From Pyronema omphalodes (Eukaryota; Ascomycota; Pezizomycetes; Pezizales; Pyronemataceae), in assembly GCA_024516155.1 (NCBI GenBank), contig JAJJXM010000045.1, positions 434,001 to 498,000 of the forward strand: 64,000 nt of DNA. The letters are read 5' to 3'. Made by a program: the position numbers and the translations under genes. Below the pieces are notes generated by a model, which had not been told where the DNA came from, did no database searches, and was given only the letters and a program-made list of their open reading frames with translations. Positions 44,775-53,513 of the stretch are shown in pieces. Numbering within the stretch: position 1 is the stretch's first letter; every line of letters starts with the position of its first letter.

Positions 44775-46519
44775 AATTCAGGTTCTAGGGGCACAACGGC
44801 ATCTGTCCCCGTCTCGGAAGAGGAGGGGAGAACGGTATCTTGCGTAGGAGCAAGGGTGGAGGAGGACTCGGGGACCCCATCGGATAGGTCCATGGCGGAG
44901 GCGTCGTTGGTATCGGAGGCTTGCTGTGCAGTGTCGGGAGCGTTGGCGGAGGGGGCTGGCTCCTCGAGGGCTGGGCGGGTTACGATTGCGGTGGGTTGAA
45001 TCGTGCGCGGCATTCTGGCAAGGCGGGCAGCTGCTACCGCGGCCATACGGTCGGGGCACGAATGATCGTTTGCGTAGTGGCTGCCACCGCAGTTGGCACA
45101 CTTCGGGGTGGGTAGGGTGTGTTTGCACGCTGTTCCCTGGGGTTTGGAGCAATCGGAAAGGTCACACGCGGGGTGGTTAGAGGTCGCGTGGTGCTCTGCG
45201 CAGAAGACGCAGCGGAAGATCGTTGGTGTTGAGCAGCGTTCGCGGATGTGGCCCCATTTGAGGCATCCGGAACACTGACTGTCAGGTCCTTCGAAAACGT
45301 ACATTTCAGCGCGGTGGCGTCTGCTGCCCAGCAATACTCCCTTCGAGATTAGCATTTTCGCGGTGGCGGAGCTGCGTACGAAGAAGACAGCGGAGGAGCT
45401 CTGGATTTCGCCATTAGCGTAGCGGGCTCGAATTGTCTCAGTTTTGCCTAACCAACGGATGTTGGGCAGTACTTCTACTCCAGCGTGATTTGCTTGCACC
45501 TCGATTTGGAGGCGTTGGACGCCTTGAGAGCCCTCACCCATGAAGCGATCCAGCGGGACGCCGTGGACTTTCAAGCAAACCCAGCGGTCGAGTTCCTCAA
45601 CTCCCGTAACCTCACTATCGACCTCACGCACGGCGTTGAGGATGTCCTTGCGGTACAGTCCTAGGAGGGTTGCTGCATCCACCCCGGGGACCGTTGTGGC
45701 GGTGATGGTGCCTTTGGCATTGCGGGCGACTTTTAGGATGCGGTGGAATTGGGGGGCGTTCTTGAACCATAGGCAGTTGTTGATGGCAGCGGTGAACGCT
45801 TCATCCACTTGTTTTGATGCTGGTGCGGTCTCACGACGGGTGAAAACAATGCGGCGTGCCTCAGTTGGGAGATTCTGTGCGGGGAGCGTATGGATTTGCG
45901 GCTTTCTGTTGGAGTTTTTTGGAGCGACGGGACTGGTGGGCGGTCCATTCCTGGGGGAGGCTGGGGTGGGAGGTGTACACTGGATGCTGCTGCATATGTT
46001 TGCGCAGCAGTGGGTTGGACAGCCACTGGTGGGGGTTTGCGGGGGGCCGGGGCGGCGATGGGCGGCGCTGGGGGCAGCGGGGGTCTTGAGGGCCCGCACC
46101 GCTTGGAGTTGGGCCTGGAGTTCACGGTTTACGCTGCGGAGGTGGCGCACCTCGGATTCCAGCGCGGGGACGCGATCTTCCAGTTCTTCGAGGCGTATTC
46201 CAAGGTTGCTTATGTAGTCAACATTTAGGATTGACGATATGCGGGCTACATCATCAGAGCGGCGTTCGCGATGAGCATGCGACGCGGTGTCTTCCTGGGT
46301 TCCTCCAGCGTTTGGTCTCTTGCGTGCTCCTTCTTGGGGAGGGGCAATGATGCGCATGGGGGTTGGGGACTGCGGGGATTGCATCTCGTGGCTCGAGACG
46401 CGAAGGGGGGTTGCGAAGATTTCCTCGTCGGTTTGGCTGCGTACACCGAGGGGAGACTGCAGGCGGCCCCGGTAGGGTGCGATCCTACGCGGGGAGGCGA
46501 TATCCCCAAAGCGGGGCAT
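44771..46519 (-). CDS. LINE-6 ORF1: gag-like RNA-binding protein
   Basis: An intact 582-codon ORF. Start chosen at ATG 46519 (M-P-R-F-G-D-I), which lies inside the element; the frame is open further up into Ty3-A2 but that is not LINE sequence. N-terminus Pro/Ser/Arg-rich; coiled coil about 104-142 (NLGIRLEELEDRVPALESEV, then RSVNRELQAQL); an RRM-like region about 290-400 (RIVFTRRETAP, VCLKVHGVPLDRF, SSAVFFVRSSATAKMLISKG); three Cys/His knuckles at about 416-488: CSGCLKWGHIRERC, CVFCAEHHATSNHPAC, CANCGGSHYANDHSC. The tail is acidic Ser/Thr-rich. Binds LINE RNA and delivers it with the ORF2 enzyme. The stop TGA overlaps the ORF2 ATG, so ORF2 is probably made by stop-restart translation. Confidence 0.92.
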   Translation of the reverse strand: MPRFGDIASPRRIAPYRGRLQSPLGVRSQTDEEIFATPLRVSSHEMQSPQSPTPMRIIAPPQEGARKRPNAGGTQEDTASHAHRERRSDDVARISSILNVDYISNLGIRLEELEDRVPALESEVRHLRSVNRELQAQLQAVRALKTPAAPSAAHRRPGPPQTPTSGCPTHCCANICSSIQCTPPTPASPRNGPPTSPVAPKNSNRKPQIHTLPAQNLPTEARRIVFTRRETAPASKQVDEAFTAAINNCLWFKNAPQFHRILKVARNAKGTITATTVPGVDAATLLGLYRKDILNAVREVDSEVTGVEELDRWVCLKVHGVPLDRFMGEGSQGVQRLQIEVQANHAGVEVLPNIRWLGKTETIRARYANGEIQSSSAVFFVRSSATAKMLISKGVLLGSRRHRAEMYVFEGPDSQCSGCLKWGHIRERCSTPTIFRCVFCAEHHATSNHPACDLSDCSKPQGTACKHTLPTPKCANCGGSHYANDHSCPDRMAAVAAARLARMPRTIQPTAIVTRPALEEPAPSANAPDTAQQASDTNDASAMDLSDGVPESSSTLAPTQDTVLPSSSETGTDAVVPLEPEL

Positions 46520-46803
46520 GCCAGAGGGCCGTGGTGAGGCCAGGGCCGTGGGTGGGTGGGGCGGTGAGGCCGTGAGAATTCTGTACGATTTCCTAATCAG
46601 GAAATTTAAGCGAGAAAGTTGGCGTTGATTTAGCGCCGAAGTGGTGTGTGACGCCACCGGGGTCAGATACAATATCGAGTTAAGTGGACTGGTTTCCACG
46701 ACCCCGATACGACCTGGTACCCCGCCGACAATTTCCAAAACTCCCCCGACGCCATCACCCAATTCCACCGCAGGTACCCGAATAAACCTGCCCCACAGCT
46801 GTA

Positions 46804-47871
46804 ATGGACGACAGAACGAACTCCGAGGACCCCCCGTCCTCTTTGGGCTGGTACCGAACCCCTACTCCCCCGGCAGAAAAGAAATCCCCCCACCCCACGA
46901 TCCCGCACGCAGAACTACATTGGTCGTTCTGCAACAACGACTCCTGCTCCATTCACCTCCAATCGAAGTTAAACAACAACCATTTCCCAGCGGTGGCGCA
47001 AGCGATTGCGGCACGCATAAAAAAATCATGTAGCTGCGGGCAGCTACATGACCCCGAGTTAGAATGGGTGATCCCACATCGAAGGATGGACCCGCAAAAG
47101 GCCTGCAAGGCATGGCAGAAAGGAAAGAGACTCTGCAATGTGTGTAAATTTCTGGTCAACAAGGACGGACACGACCAGAGATGCGGTATCAGAGGATGGA
47201 AACCCCCCACGGAGACCCCGGCAACGATACCACCCGCCAAGGACGAGCCCGGGACAGGAAAGGAGCCTCCCGTCCCTACGGAAAACCAGGAAAACGAACC
47301 ACCCCGTCCCCGCGAACTGGAATCGGAGGACTCCACCATCCCTACGATTCGACACCAACTCCCAGTGATTATGATGACGGGACCCTCGGACCACGAGAAG
47401 GTGGCGATCAACCTGTCTTTCTATCAGACAGCGGAGCCGGAACAGCGTCTCCCCACCGTCGACTACCGACCAACCAACGACCTGACGTCCGCCCCTTGTT
47501 CGGATCCCCCGGAGCCCCCCGCCTCAGGGCACCAACAAGATCAAATACCCCCGTTCTCCTCAGGGCACCAACAAGAACAAATAACGGCGCCCCCCTTAGG
47601 ACACCAACAAGAGCAAATACCGCCTTATGTCCTCGAGGACATCACCCAGGACGTCGTACGTCGCCGACGTAGGGGAAAGCAGTATCGGGGACGGTCCCCC
47701 ATCCGGAGGCCCGCGTTAAGGACTGCCAACGGCCTCGCCGGAGTCTCGGCCTGGAGGGGGGGGCTTATGTCACAACGCTCCCGTGACATGCTCCTGGCCT
47801 CCGCCGTCACCACCGCAGGGCTATGGGTGATCGTCATCACCCTAGCAACCTGCTACGCTGTCATGAAGTGA
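46804..47871 (+). CDS. Ty3-A2 ORF3: post-pol protein with zinc-finger-like motif and C-terminal membrane segment
   Basis: An intact 355-codon ORF in the position where some LTR elements have env. Its ATG overlaps the pol stop (TAATG at 46802-46806). Cys/His cluster at 43-127: C43, C48, H51; C76, C78, H82; C111-x2-C114-x8-H123-x3-C127, a C2HC finger-like pattern. Middle region Pro/Glu-rich with three GHQQ(D/E)QI repeats (242-272). A basic patch RRRRRGK at 286-292 may be a nuclear signal. Residues 317-321 are encoded over the polypurine tract, and 322-355 entirely by the 3' LTR, including a hydrophobic stretch about 329-352 that looks like a single transmembrane helix. No N-terminal signal peptide. 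I recognise no family. The A1 copy conserves the same design. Confidence 0.85.
   Translation: MDDRTNSEDPPSSLGWYRTPTPPAEKKSPHPTIPHAELHWSFCNNDSCSIHLQSKLNNNHFPAVAQAIAARIKKSCSCGQLHDPELEWVIPHRRMDPQKACKAWQKGKRLCNVCKFLVNKDGHDQRCGIRGWKPPTETPATIPPAKDEPGTGKEPPVPTENQENEPPRPRELESEDSTIPTIRHQLPVIMMTGPSDHEKVAINLSFYQTAEPEQRLPTVDYRPTNDLTSAPCSDPPEPPASGHQQDQIPPFSSGHQQEQITAPPLGHQQEQIPPYVLEDITQDVVRRRRRGKQYRGRSPIRRPALRTANGLAGVSAWRGGLMSQRSRDMLLASAVTTAGLWVIVITLATCYAVMK
47751..47764 (+). promoter_or_regulatory. Polypurine tract of Ty3-A2
   Basis: GGAGGGGGGGGC-type purine run directly before the 3' LTR (47768). It serves as primer for plus-strand DNA synthesis in LTR elements. The same run is at 33035-33046 in A1. 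It is inside the ORF3 coding sequence (Trp-Arg-Gly-Gly), so it is under two constraints. Confidence 0.75.
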
Positions 47872-48559
47872 AGGGATAGGGTTAGGGCAAGGGGCTGGGC
47901 CCCTTGCCGAGGATTTTCATATGTTCGGAGTTATTTCTTATTTGGATTTCTTTTAGGTATCACGGCGGCTAGGAAAATGTTGGAATCGTTTACTTCTCTC
48001 TTTTGGTATGTACTCTTTCTTTACTATTTGGAATCACGGCGGTTCGCCAGGAAGTTATCTCTTTCGGTATGTACTCTTTCTTTGCTATTTTGGAATCACG
48101 GCGGTTAGCCGGTAGTTATCTCTCTGGTATGTACTCTTTCCTTGTTATTGTTATTTGGAATTACGGCGTTTAGTTATCTTGCTTTATTATTTGGAATTAC
48201 GGCGGTTGGCAAATGTTGGGGAATGTTGGTCATGTATGTAGTTATCACGGCGGTTAGCATTAGGAGCATTCTCCGCAGGCGGAGAATGCTGAGTCACGAG
48301 TCATGAAGGAACAAGTATAAGAGGAGGAAATTTGTATGTAGTTTATTTCTTCACGCAATCAAGTTTCTATTTACCACAATCCTATCTACAAAAGTTCCCT
48401 TGTGATATCCCATTTCGCCAAACTCACCTGTGATTTCCCAAGCCCACAAACCCTTACCCATTCCCAACTTACCAGCCTTACCTAACCCGCCGCCGCCCTC
48501 CTCGCCGCCGAAAACCCCGCGCTGCCTGTCGTCAGTAACCGTGGATACGGATTCTGATA
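47768..48559 (+). repeat. Ty3-A2 3' LTR
   Basis: A 792 bp LTR ending CTGATA before TSD TTCGA. It has GGGTGATCGTC and CATATGTTCGG like the A1 5' LTR, and not the variants shared by the A1 3' and A2 5' LTRs. Palindrome at 48265-48290. The first 104 bases code for the ORF3 tail. Confidence 0.93.
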
Positions 48560-48930
48560 TTCGACAACATCTCTTCGGACAGACTGCTCGCGACGATTCG
48601 CACACTAGGCTGCTCCCAAGCAATGACCACGTGGTGCTCCGCCTTCTTGAACGACCGTTCCACCGCCCTCTCGTTGGACAGCAGAACAGACACCCAGCGA
48701 TCAATCAGAACCGGCATCCCTCTAGGCTCCCCGGCGTTTCCAATCCTTTTCCTTATCTATCTCCGACCCCTCTTCGACGCCCTGCAGAATGCCCACCCCA
48801 CACTTTGGACACCCAGCTACATGGACGACGTCGCCCTTGTTGCACACGGCCGCTCCAGAGAGGACAACGCCAGGGAACTAGAATCCGCCGCACGAACCGC
48901 CTTTCCCTGGGCGCTGCAAAACGCAGTAGC
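48560..48930 (+). pseudogene. LINE-2 ORF2, RT palm
   Basis: Resumes after the TTCGA TSD: codons for FD-NISSDRLLATIRTLGCS, TTWCSAFLNDRSTALSLD, then GIPLGSPAFPILFLIYLRPLFDAL (usual G-L-P-Q-G-S-P-L-S-P) and the catalytic palm SYMDDVALVAHGRS (YMDD; usual Y-V-D-D or F-V-D-D). WALQNAV follows, where the 2.75 kb element cuts in at 48930. One or two shifts near 48625. Confidence 0.85.
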
Positions 48931-49208
48931 TGTAACGGCGAACAAGGGAGACATAGCTGACGGAGAACCTGAGGGCTCTTCTCAATTATTCACTCTTGAG
49001 TTCAATGAAGATAACCTTATAACAACTTCAACGTTAGAAACTCTTAAGCTGTGTCGAGCATCAACTTAGAGATTTCGGTGTTCAGAAGTTAAGGAAATAA
49101 ACAAAGATTTCAAGGGACAAAGAGATCCAAAGATGGGGACGAAAACGAGGACGTAAACAAAGATCGACAAAGTATTTGAATTTGTACATAAACAAATAAC
49201 TGTGTAAG

Positions 49209-50864
49209 TACGGCAATGCATTTGTACATGGAGGGCCAAAAGAATTTTGCCACCGAACCAACACCAGATGTATGTCGCATGCACAACATCCAACAAGTGC
49301 ACTTTTGGGCACTACCACCCACCAGCCACAGACACCGTTGCCCCAACCATACCACACCGCTGACTAAACCACGGAAACGCGCATTACATATAGTGGTAAT
49401 CCAAATGACACAAAATATTCTTAAGCGTAAATCAAACAATTGTTAAGTAAAAGACATCAAGACTATAAAGCGCAAATAACACAGTTGTCATGAAAAAAAA
49501 TTGATGGACGTTTCTGCAGTGGCTGTTGAGATAGTGGTGATTTAGATCGAACAGAATATTCTATGAGCGCAGATAAAGCGATGTACGATGAATGAATGCA
49601 AATGAAGTGATGCAGGATGAGATTTTATATTACAGCCCTAAGAATAGTAGATGAATGGAGTGGAAAAAAACTTTTCTTGCTGATCTTCTGAGCTATGGTA
49701 GTTTTTCTCCCATAGAAACACCACAGCACTTATTGAAACTTCATAGAAACAACAGACTTTTCTTTTAGCAATGGAATGATGTCACGTTTGATTGCCTTGA
49801 GAACCGGCTGCTCCATGTATATTTAATGCTTACTTTCTTCACTGTATATACATAGTGGAATGATTTAGTGGCGATCGAAGGAAGGGAAATGCGAGGCGTT
49901 TTAATTGGATTGACGTTGAAATCATTTTTTTCTCTGTAACATCATAAGCTATTTATTAAACTGAGTTTGTGAAGTTAGTTAGATTATTATGAATGAACGG
50001 TTCTAACTACAGTTTATATACTGGGAACCGTACTCCTCCAAGCAACATGACCAGTACGGACATGGCTGTTTCAATATATCCTTGTCATGTTGACTATTCA
50101 ACATGACCGGTCCGTTTTCAACACTATTTTAAGGTTTTACATTTAGGGGCTTTTTTTAATCCAGAATGCTTTATGTGATTCTTTTGAATGCGAGATCAAT
50201 GCTAATTCTATATGTGTGGTGTGTTTCGAAAGTTTTGTGACATACATATCAAGATTTACCTATTCAAGGAGCTAAAGAGATCTTCACGGACATAAGCAAA
50301 AATCTGTAGAGAAAAGACAAAATAAAGAAAAATGAAAGCAAGAACCATACTGATGATGACTTTATTGTTTGTTTTAAGCCATATTCACAACATTACGGTC
50401 TTGATTCCTTCTCTGCCAGTGGTACAAACAGTAATACCTCTAATTCTCTAATATCTTACTCTTAGCCCCGAACCCAAGAGAATCTCTACATTTTACTGAT
50501 TATTATTTACTTTTATACCCGCTGTTATACAAAATGTTCTGTAGCATTACTGCCTTTCTATTCATTTTTTCTAACTACTGTGTTATGTGCGCTTTAAAAT
50601 ATCGGTATCATCAATTCGACTGTTGTATATTGTTTCTATTTGCACTCAACAATATCCTGTGCCATTTAGATAACAAATGTACTTTCTGCGCGCTTCCGAT
50701 TTTAGGGAGCGCCACAGCCTGTGGTTTAGTCAGCGGTGCTTGTGGCTTGTAGGTGATGGGTAGTGGAAGGTGCACTTGTTGGATGTTGTGCATGCGACGT
50801 GCATGGAGTGTTGGTTTTGTGGCTAGATTCTTTTGGCCCTCCATGTACAAATGCATTGCCGTAG
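49209..50864. repeat. 1.66 kb inverted-repeat (foldback) element
   Basis: About 190-230 bases at the left (from TACGGCAATGCATTTGTACATG) recur as the reverse complement at the right (to CATTGCCGTA). Shared blocks include GGAGGGCCAAAAGAAT, CGCATGCACAACATCCAACAAGTGCAC and GCTGACTAAACCAC. The ~1.2 kb between the arms is AT-rich and has no gene that I can see. TA at both edges could be a mariner-type TSD, but two bases are weak evidence. Likely a MITE or foldback element inside the 2.75 kb insertion. Confidence 0.7.
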
Positions 50865-51059
50865 TAAGGAGAAAAGAAAAACAAAATAAACAAACAAAGA
50901 AACAATCCTCTTATATACAATTTTTCCTCCTTACACGCCGAGCCACTATTTGCAGATTTTTCCCGAAAAATAACTAAGTAAACAACGCGGTCGCGGTTGC
51001 GCGTTCTAGACGCGCTAACGAGTTCGTACCAAATGAGCGTGTTTGCGTGCACAGCTACA

Positions 51060-51560
51060 TCGCGTGCTCGTTAGCGTAACTCGCGTGCGCGCTAGCGTAA
51101 CCCTAAGCGTAGTCACGCGCGCGCTTCCGGAACCCTAATCGTGCGCGTGCGTCCATAACCCTAGCCCTAGCTGTGCCCGTACTGTCACAAATTTAACCCT
51201 AGTTTGTGTGCGTGTGGGTGCAACCCTAACCCTAGTCACGTGAATCCAGATCAGCTGCGATTGGAAAGATGGTGCAATACTGATAAGGTCACATGACTAG
51301 ATCTTATCTTATCAATAAGATGATCGTGCCCTAGCCCTAGTCACGTGTGCGCACATTAGTAGACCAGTGCGCGTGCATACTGATCTACTACTGATTAGAA
51401 ACACGTGACCGATCTTATCTAATCGGATAAGATGATCGGTAGACCGTAGGTATGGAATTTCCGAAAAGGGATCCGAGCAGACCCCTAACCCTGGGGGTAA
51501 GTCACGTGACCTTTTTGACAATTTGGGAATTGAGCGTAACCCTAACCCAGGCGAGTGACG
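51060..51560. repeat. Interstitial telomere-like and hairpin-rich stretch
   Basis: CCCTAACCCTA, ACCCTAG and CCCTAGCCCTAG motifs recur among CGCGTGCG-type and CACGTGAC segments. Two imperfect palindromes are visible: around 51295-51325 (ATCTTATC...GATAAGATGATCG type) and 51411-51443 (ACCGATCTTATC...GATAAGATGATCGGT). No coding potential. It resembles subtelomeric sequence or the end of a transposon built from such motifs; it is not a telomere, since LINE-2 continues at 51686. Confidence 0.6.
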
Positions 51561-51685
51561 AGTGATGATCGAAGACCGAAGGATAATAGAAATAAATAAA
51601 CAAACGAGTGCTGAATAATGAAGCGAATGATAATAGGTGAATGAATGACGAGGAGGTGGAAGGTAATAATTCTCGAGCCGTGACA

Positions 51686-53513
51686 GTAGCCTTCGATGAT
51701 TCCAAGTCAGAGTTGTTACACTTTCACCGCTCGCGCACTGACAATCTGACAGAAGGAGTCAACGTCCGTCTTCCAAACGGCACGGTGGTGACCCCGGTCA
51801 AGAGGAGGAAAAACAGACGTAGTCGAATGGATCGGGATTTACTTCGACAGAAAACTTTCCTTTGTACATCATGTAAAAATTAGACTAACGGCCGCTGCTA
51901 GATCTCTCAACGCCCTCCGAAGCCTAGTGCGTCACGAGACAGGTTTGGCCCCCTCAGCCACTCGTACTTTACATCGCGTGCGTCATTTCTAGGTCCGACT
52001 TCGGCTCTGAGATCTGGTGGACGGGCCAAAAAACTCTCGCCAACCTCATTCAAACCCAACAAAACTCAGCCCGCCCACGAATCCTAAACGCATTCCACTC
52101 GACACCGATAATCGCCCTCCACAATGAAGCCGCCATACCCCCCGTTTCAGTCCGCTTGCAACACCGCACCCGGAAATACGTCCGGCGTCTCCTCTCTCCC
52201 CCCCCCTCACCACCGCGTTGTGAAACGTTGCCCCTCCTCCTTCCCCGTGCCCCTACACCTCCACACTTCCATATGCAACCCCTACGAATACGACCACCCC
52301 TGGCAGTCCCCCGGTGACGCCCCGTTCCGTCTCGTCAGTATGCTACGATCAGTAGGCAGATGGGTGCTACCCGATGACGATATCGAGAATACGGCTGGCC
52401 CAAACCGCGCCCCGTGGCGCCGCAACCCCATCCCAACGTCAATCTTGCCCCTTCCCAAGATCTATGCGGCCGTCGAACACACCAAACTCGTTGACACCCT
52501 ACGAACCGACACAACGAACGTCATCGCATACAGGGACGGATCCCAGCTGGAAGGTCACACCGGCGCGGGATATAGTATTACAGACGGGTTACCGCGCCGA
52601 CTCGACGAAATCATCCCCATGGGCGACACGACGGAAGTCTTCGATGCGGAGCTGCGCGCCATCCACGACTGCCTCGAGAGCTGCCTAAAAATCCTCCGAC
52701 TCAACAACCTCTACCGCCGCCGAATTCACATATTCACGGATAACCAGGCAGCGATCCTTTGCGCCTCCCGCACCACGTACGGCCCGGGACAGGAACTCGC
52801 TCTCTCAATTTACGAAATAGCCTCCTTCCTCCGCCCAACAAACAACAGTCACCCTGCATTGGGTCCCGGGACACACCAACATACCCGGCAACAACTCCGC
52901 CGACCTCCTCCGCAAAGAGAGCAACCTCCCTCACCCCCACCGCGCTGCCCCCAGTCTCCCTGTCTTGGATCCGACGGCAAGTCCGGGAGCAATTTATCAC
53001 CGACTGGATCAACTGGTACACCTCAGCTAAGAAGCCTAAAACCTACGATGCCCCCCACCATTGACGCCCCGATCCCGCTTATACCTCCCACCCGGGGAAG
53101 ATTTCCACGACCATACTGGGACTTCGAACCGGCCACGGGTATTTCCTGGATTGCCTAGCACACCCCCCCACCGATCGTTACCCCTCCCGCTCCTGCCCAT
53201 GCCCCATGCACCCCCAACAGACCCCCAAACACCTCCTACTATCTTGCCCACAGTACACCACGCAGCGGACTGAACTTCGCCGAATACTCAAACTCCCACG
53301 ACGACGACAACTGACACTCCCCACCATCCTCTACACCACCGCTGGCACCAAGGCCCTCGCAACCATGATCTCCGACAAAGTCGCGACCGCCGAATGGGCG
53401 CACACGAAGCTAAGTACCCTCCCCGCTGAGGAGGACTCTCCTCCCACACTGACCACTGGCTGGGGAAGCTGCTGGACCTAACGGACGAGCACGCGAACAC
53501 CCAAAACAACTAA
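51686..53513 (+). pseudogene. LINE-2 ORF2, RT thumb, RNase H and C-terminal zinc region
   Basis: Resumes as AFDDSKSELLHFHRSR, then after a shift WIGIYFDRKLSFVHHVK (thumb). 52124-53158 is open: an RNase H domain with VIAYRDGSQLEGHTGAGYSI, a catalytic Glu in VFDAELRAIHDCL, and a catalytic Asp in IHIFTDNQAAI; the last motif (HWVPGHTNIPGNNSAD) is in another frame near 52860. TGHGYFLDCLA and CPCPMHPQQTPKHLLLSCPQY in the following frames are the C-terminal Cys/His motif. The final piece 53206-53481 ends near TAEWAHTKL, and a TAA lies at 53511. RNase H in LINEs removes template RNA. Confidence 0.88.

Larger units (their letters stand above)
40609..46649 (-). mobile_element. LINE-6: near full-length Tad1-like LINE, 13 bp TSD
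   Basis: A 6.04 kb minus-strand LINE in the Ty3-A2 chromodomain. GACGCCACCGGGG stands at 40596-40608 and 46650-46662, a perfect 13 bp TSD. The 3' end (plus 40609-40650) is a TTTGATTTGATTTGATTTT complement, a (TCAAA)n-type tail. ORF1 is intact; ORF2 is nearly full length with a few frame shifts. It shares neither 5' block nor 3' UTR with the other LINEs here. The 5' UTR is about 130 bases (46520-46649); the 3' UTR (about 40630-41060) holds no gene. Confidence 0.95.
34832..48559 (+). mobile_element. Ty3-A2: chromodomain Ty3/gypsy element split by LINE-6
   Basis: LTRs at 34832-35625 and 47768-48559; TTCGA at 34827-34831 and 48560-48564 is a perfect 5 bp TSD. Same gene order as A1. Internal DNA is about 95% or more like A1 by eye. 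LINE-6 (40609-46649) cuts the chromodomain codons. Removing it restores the order pol-ORF3-LTR. Pol has many single-base indels, while ORF3 is intact. Confidence 0.95.
48931..51685 (+). mobile_element. 2.75 kb non-coding insertion with short inverted termini
   Basis: This AT-rich block splits the LINE-2 RT codons N-A-V-A / F-D-D-S. It begins TGTAACGGC and ends GCCGTGACA, a 9 base terminal inverted repeat with one mismatch, and is flanked by GTAGC (48926-48930 and 51686-51690; CAGTAGC if two more bases are counted). No convincing protein frame and no LTR pair was seen. It contains a long inverted repeat (49209-50864) and a telomere-motif-rich stretch (51060-51560). Candidate non-autonomous DNA transposon or foldback element; family unknown. 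Confidence 0.6.

Noticed and set aside
51060..51560. Telomere or chromosome end
   Set aside because: Motifs are degenerate, in mixed context, and LINE-2 coding sequence continues on the right side.
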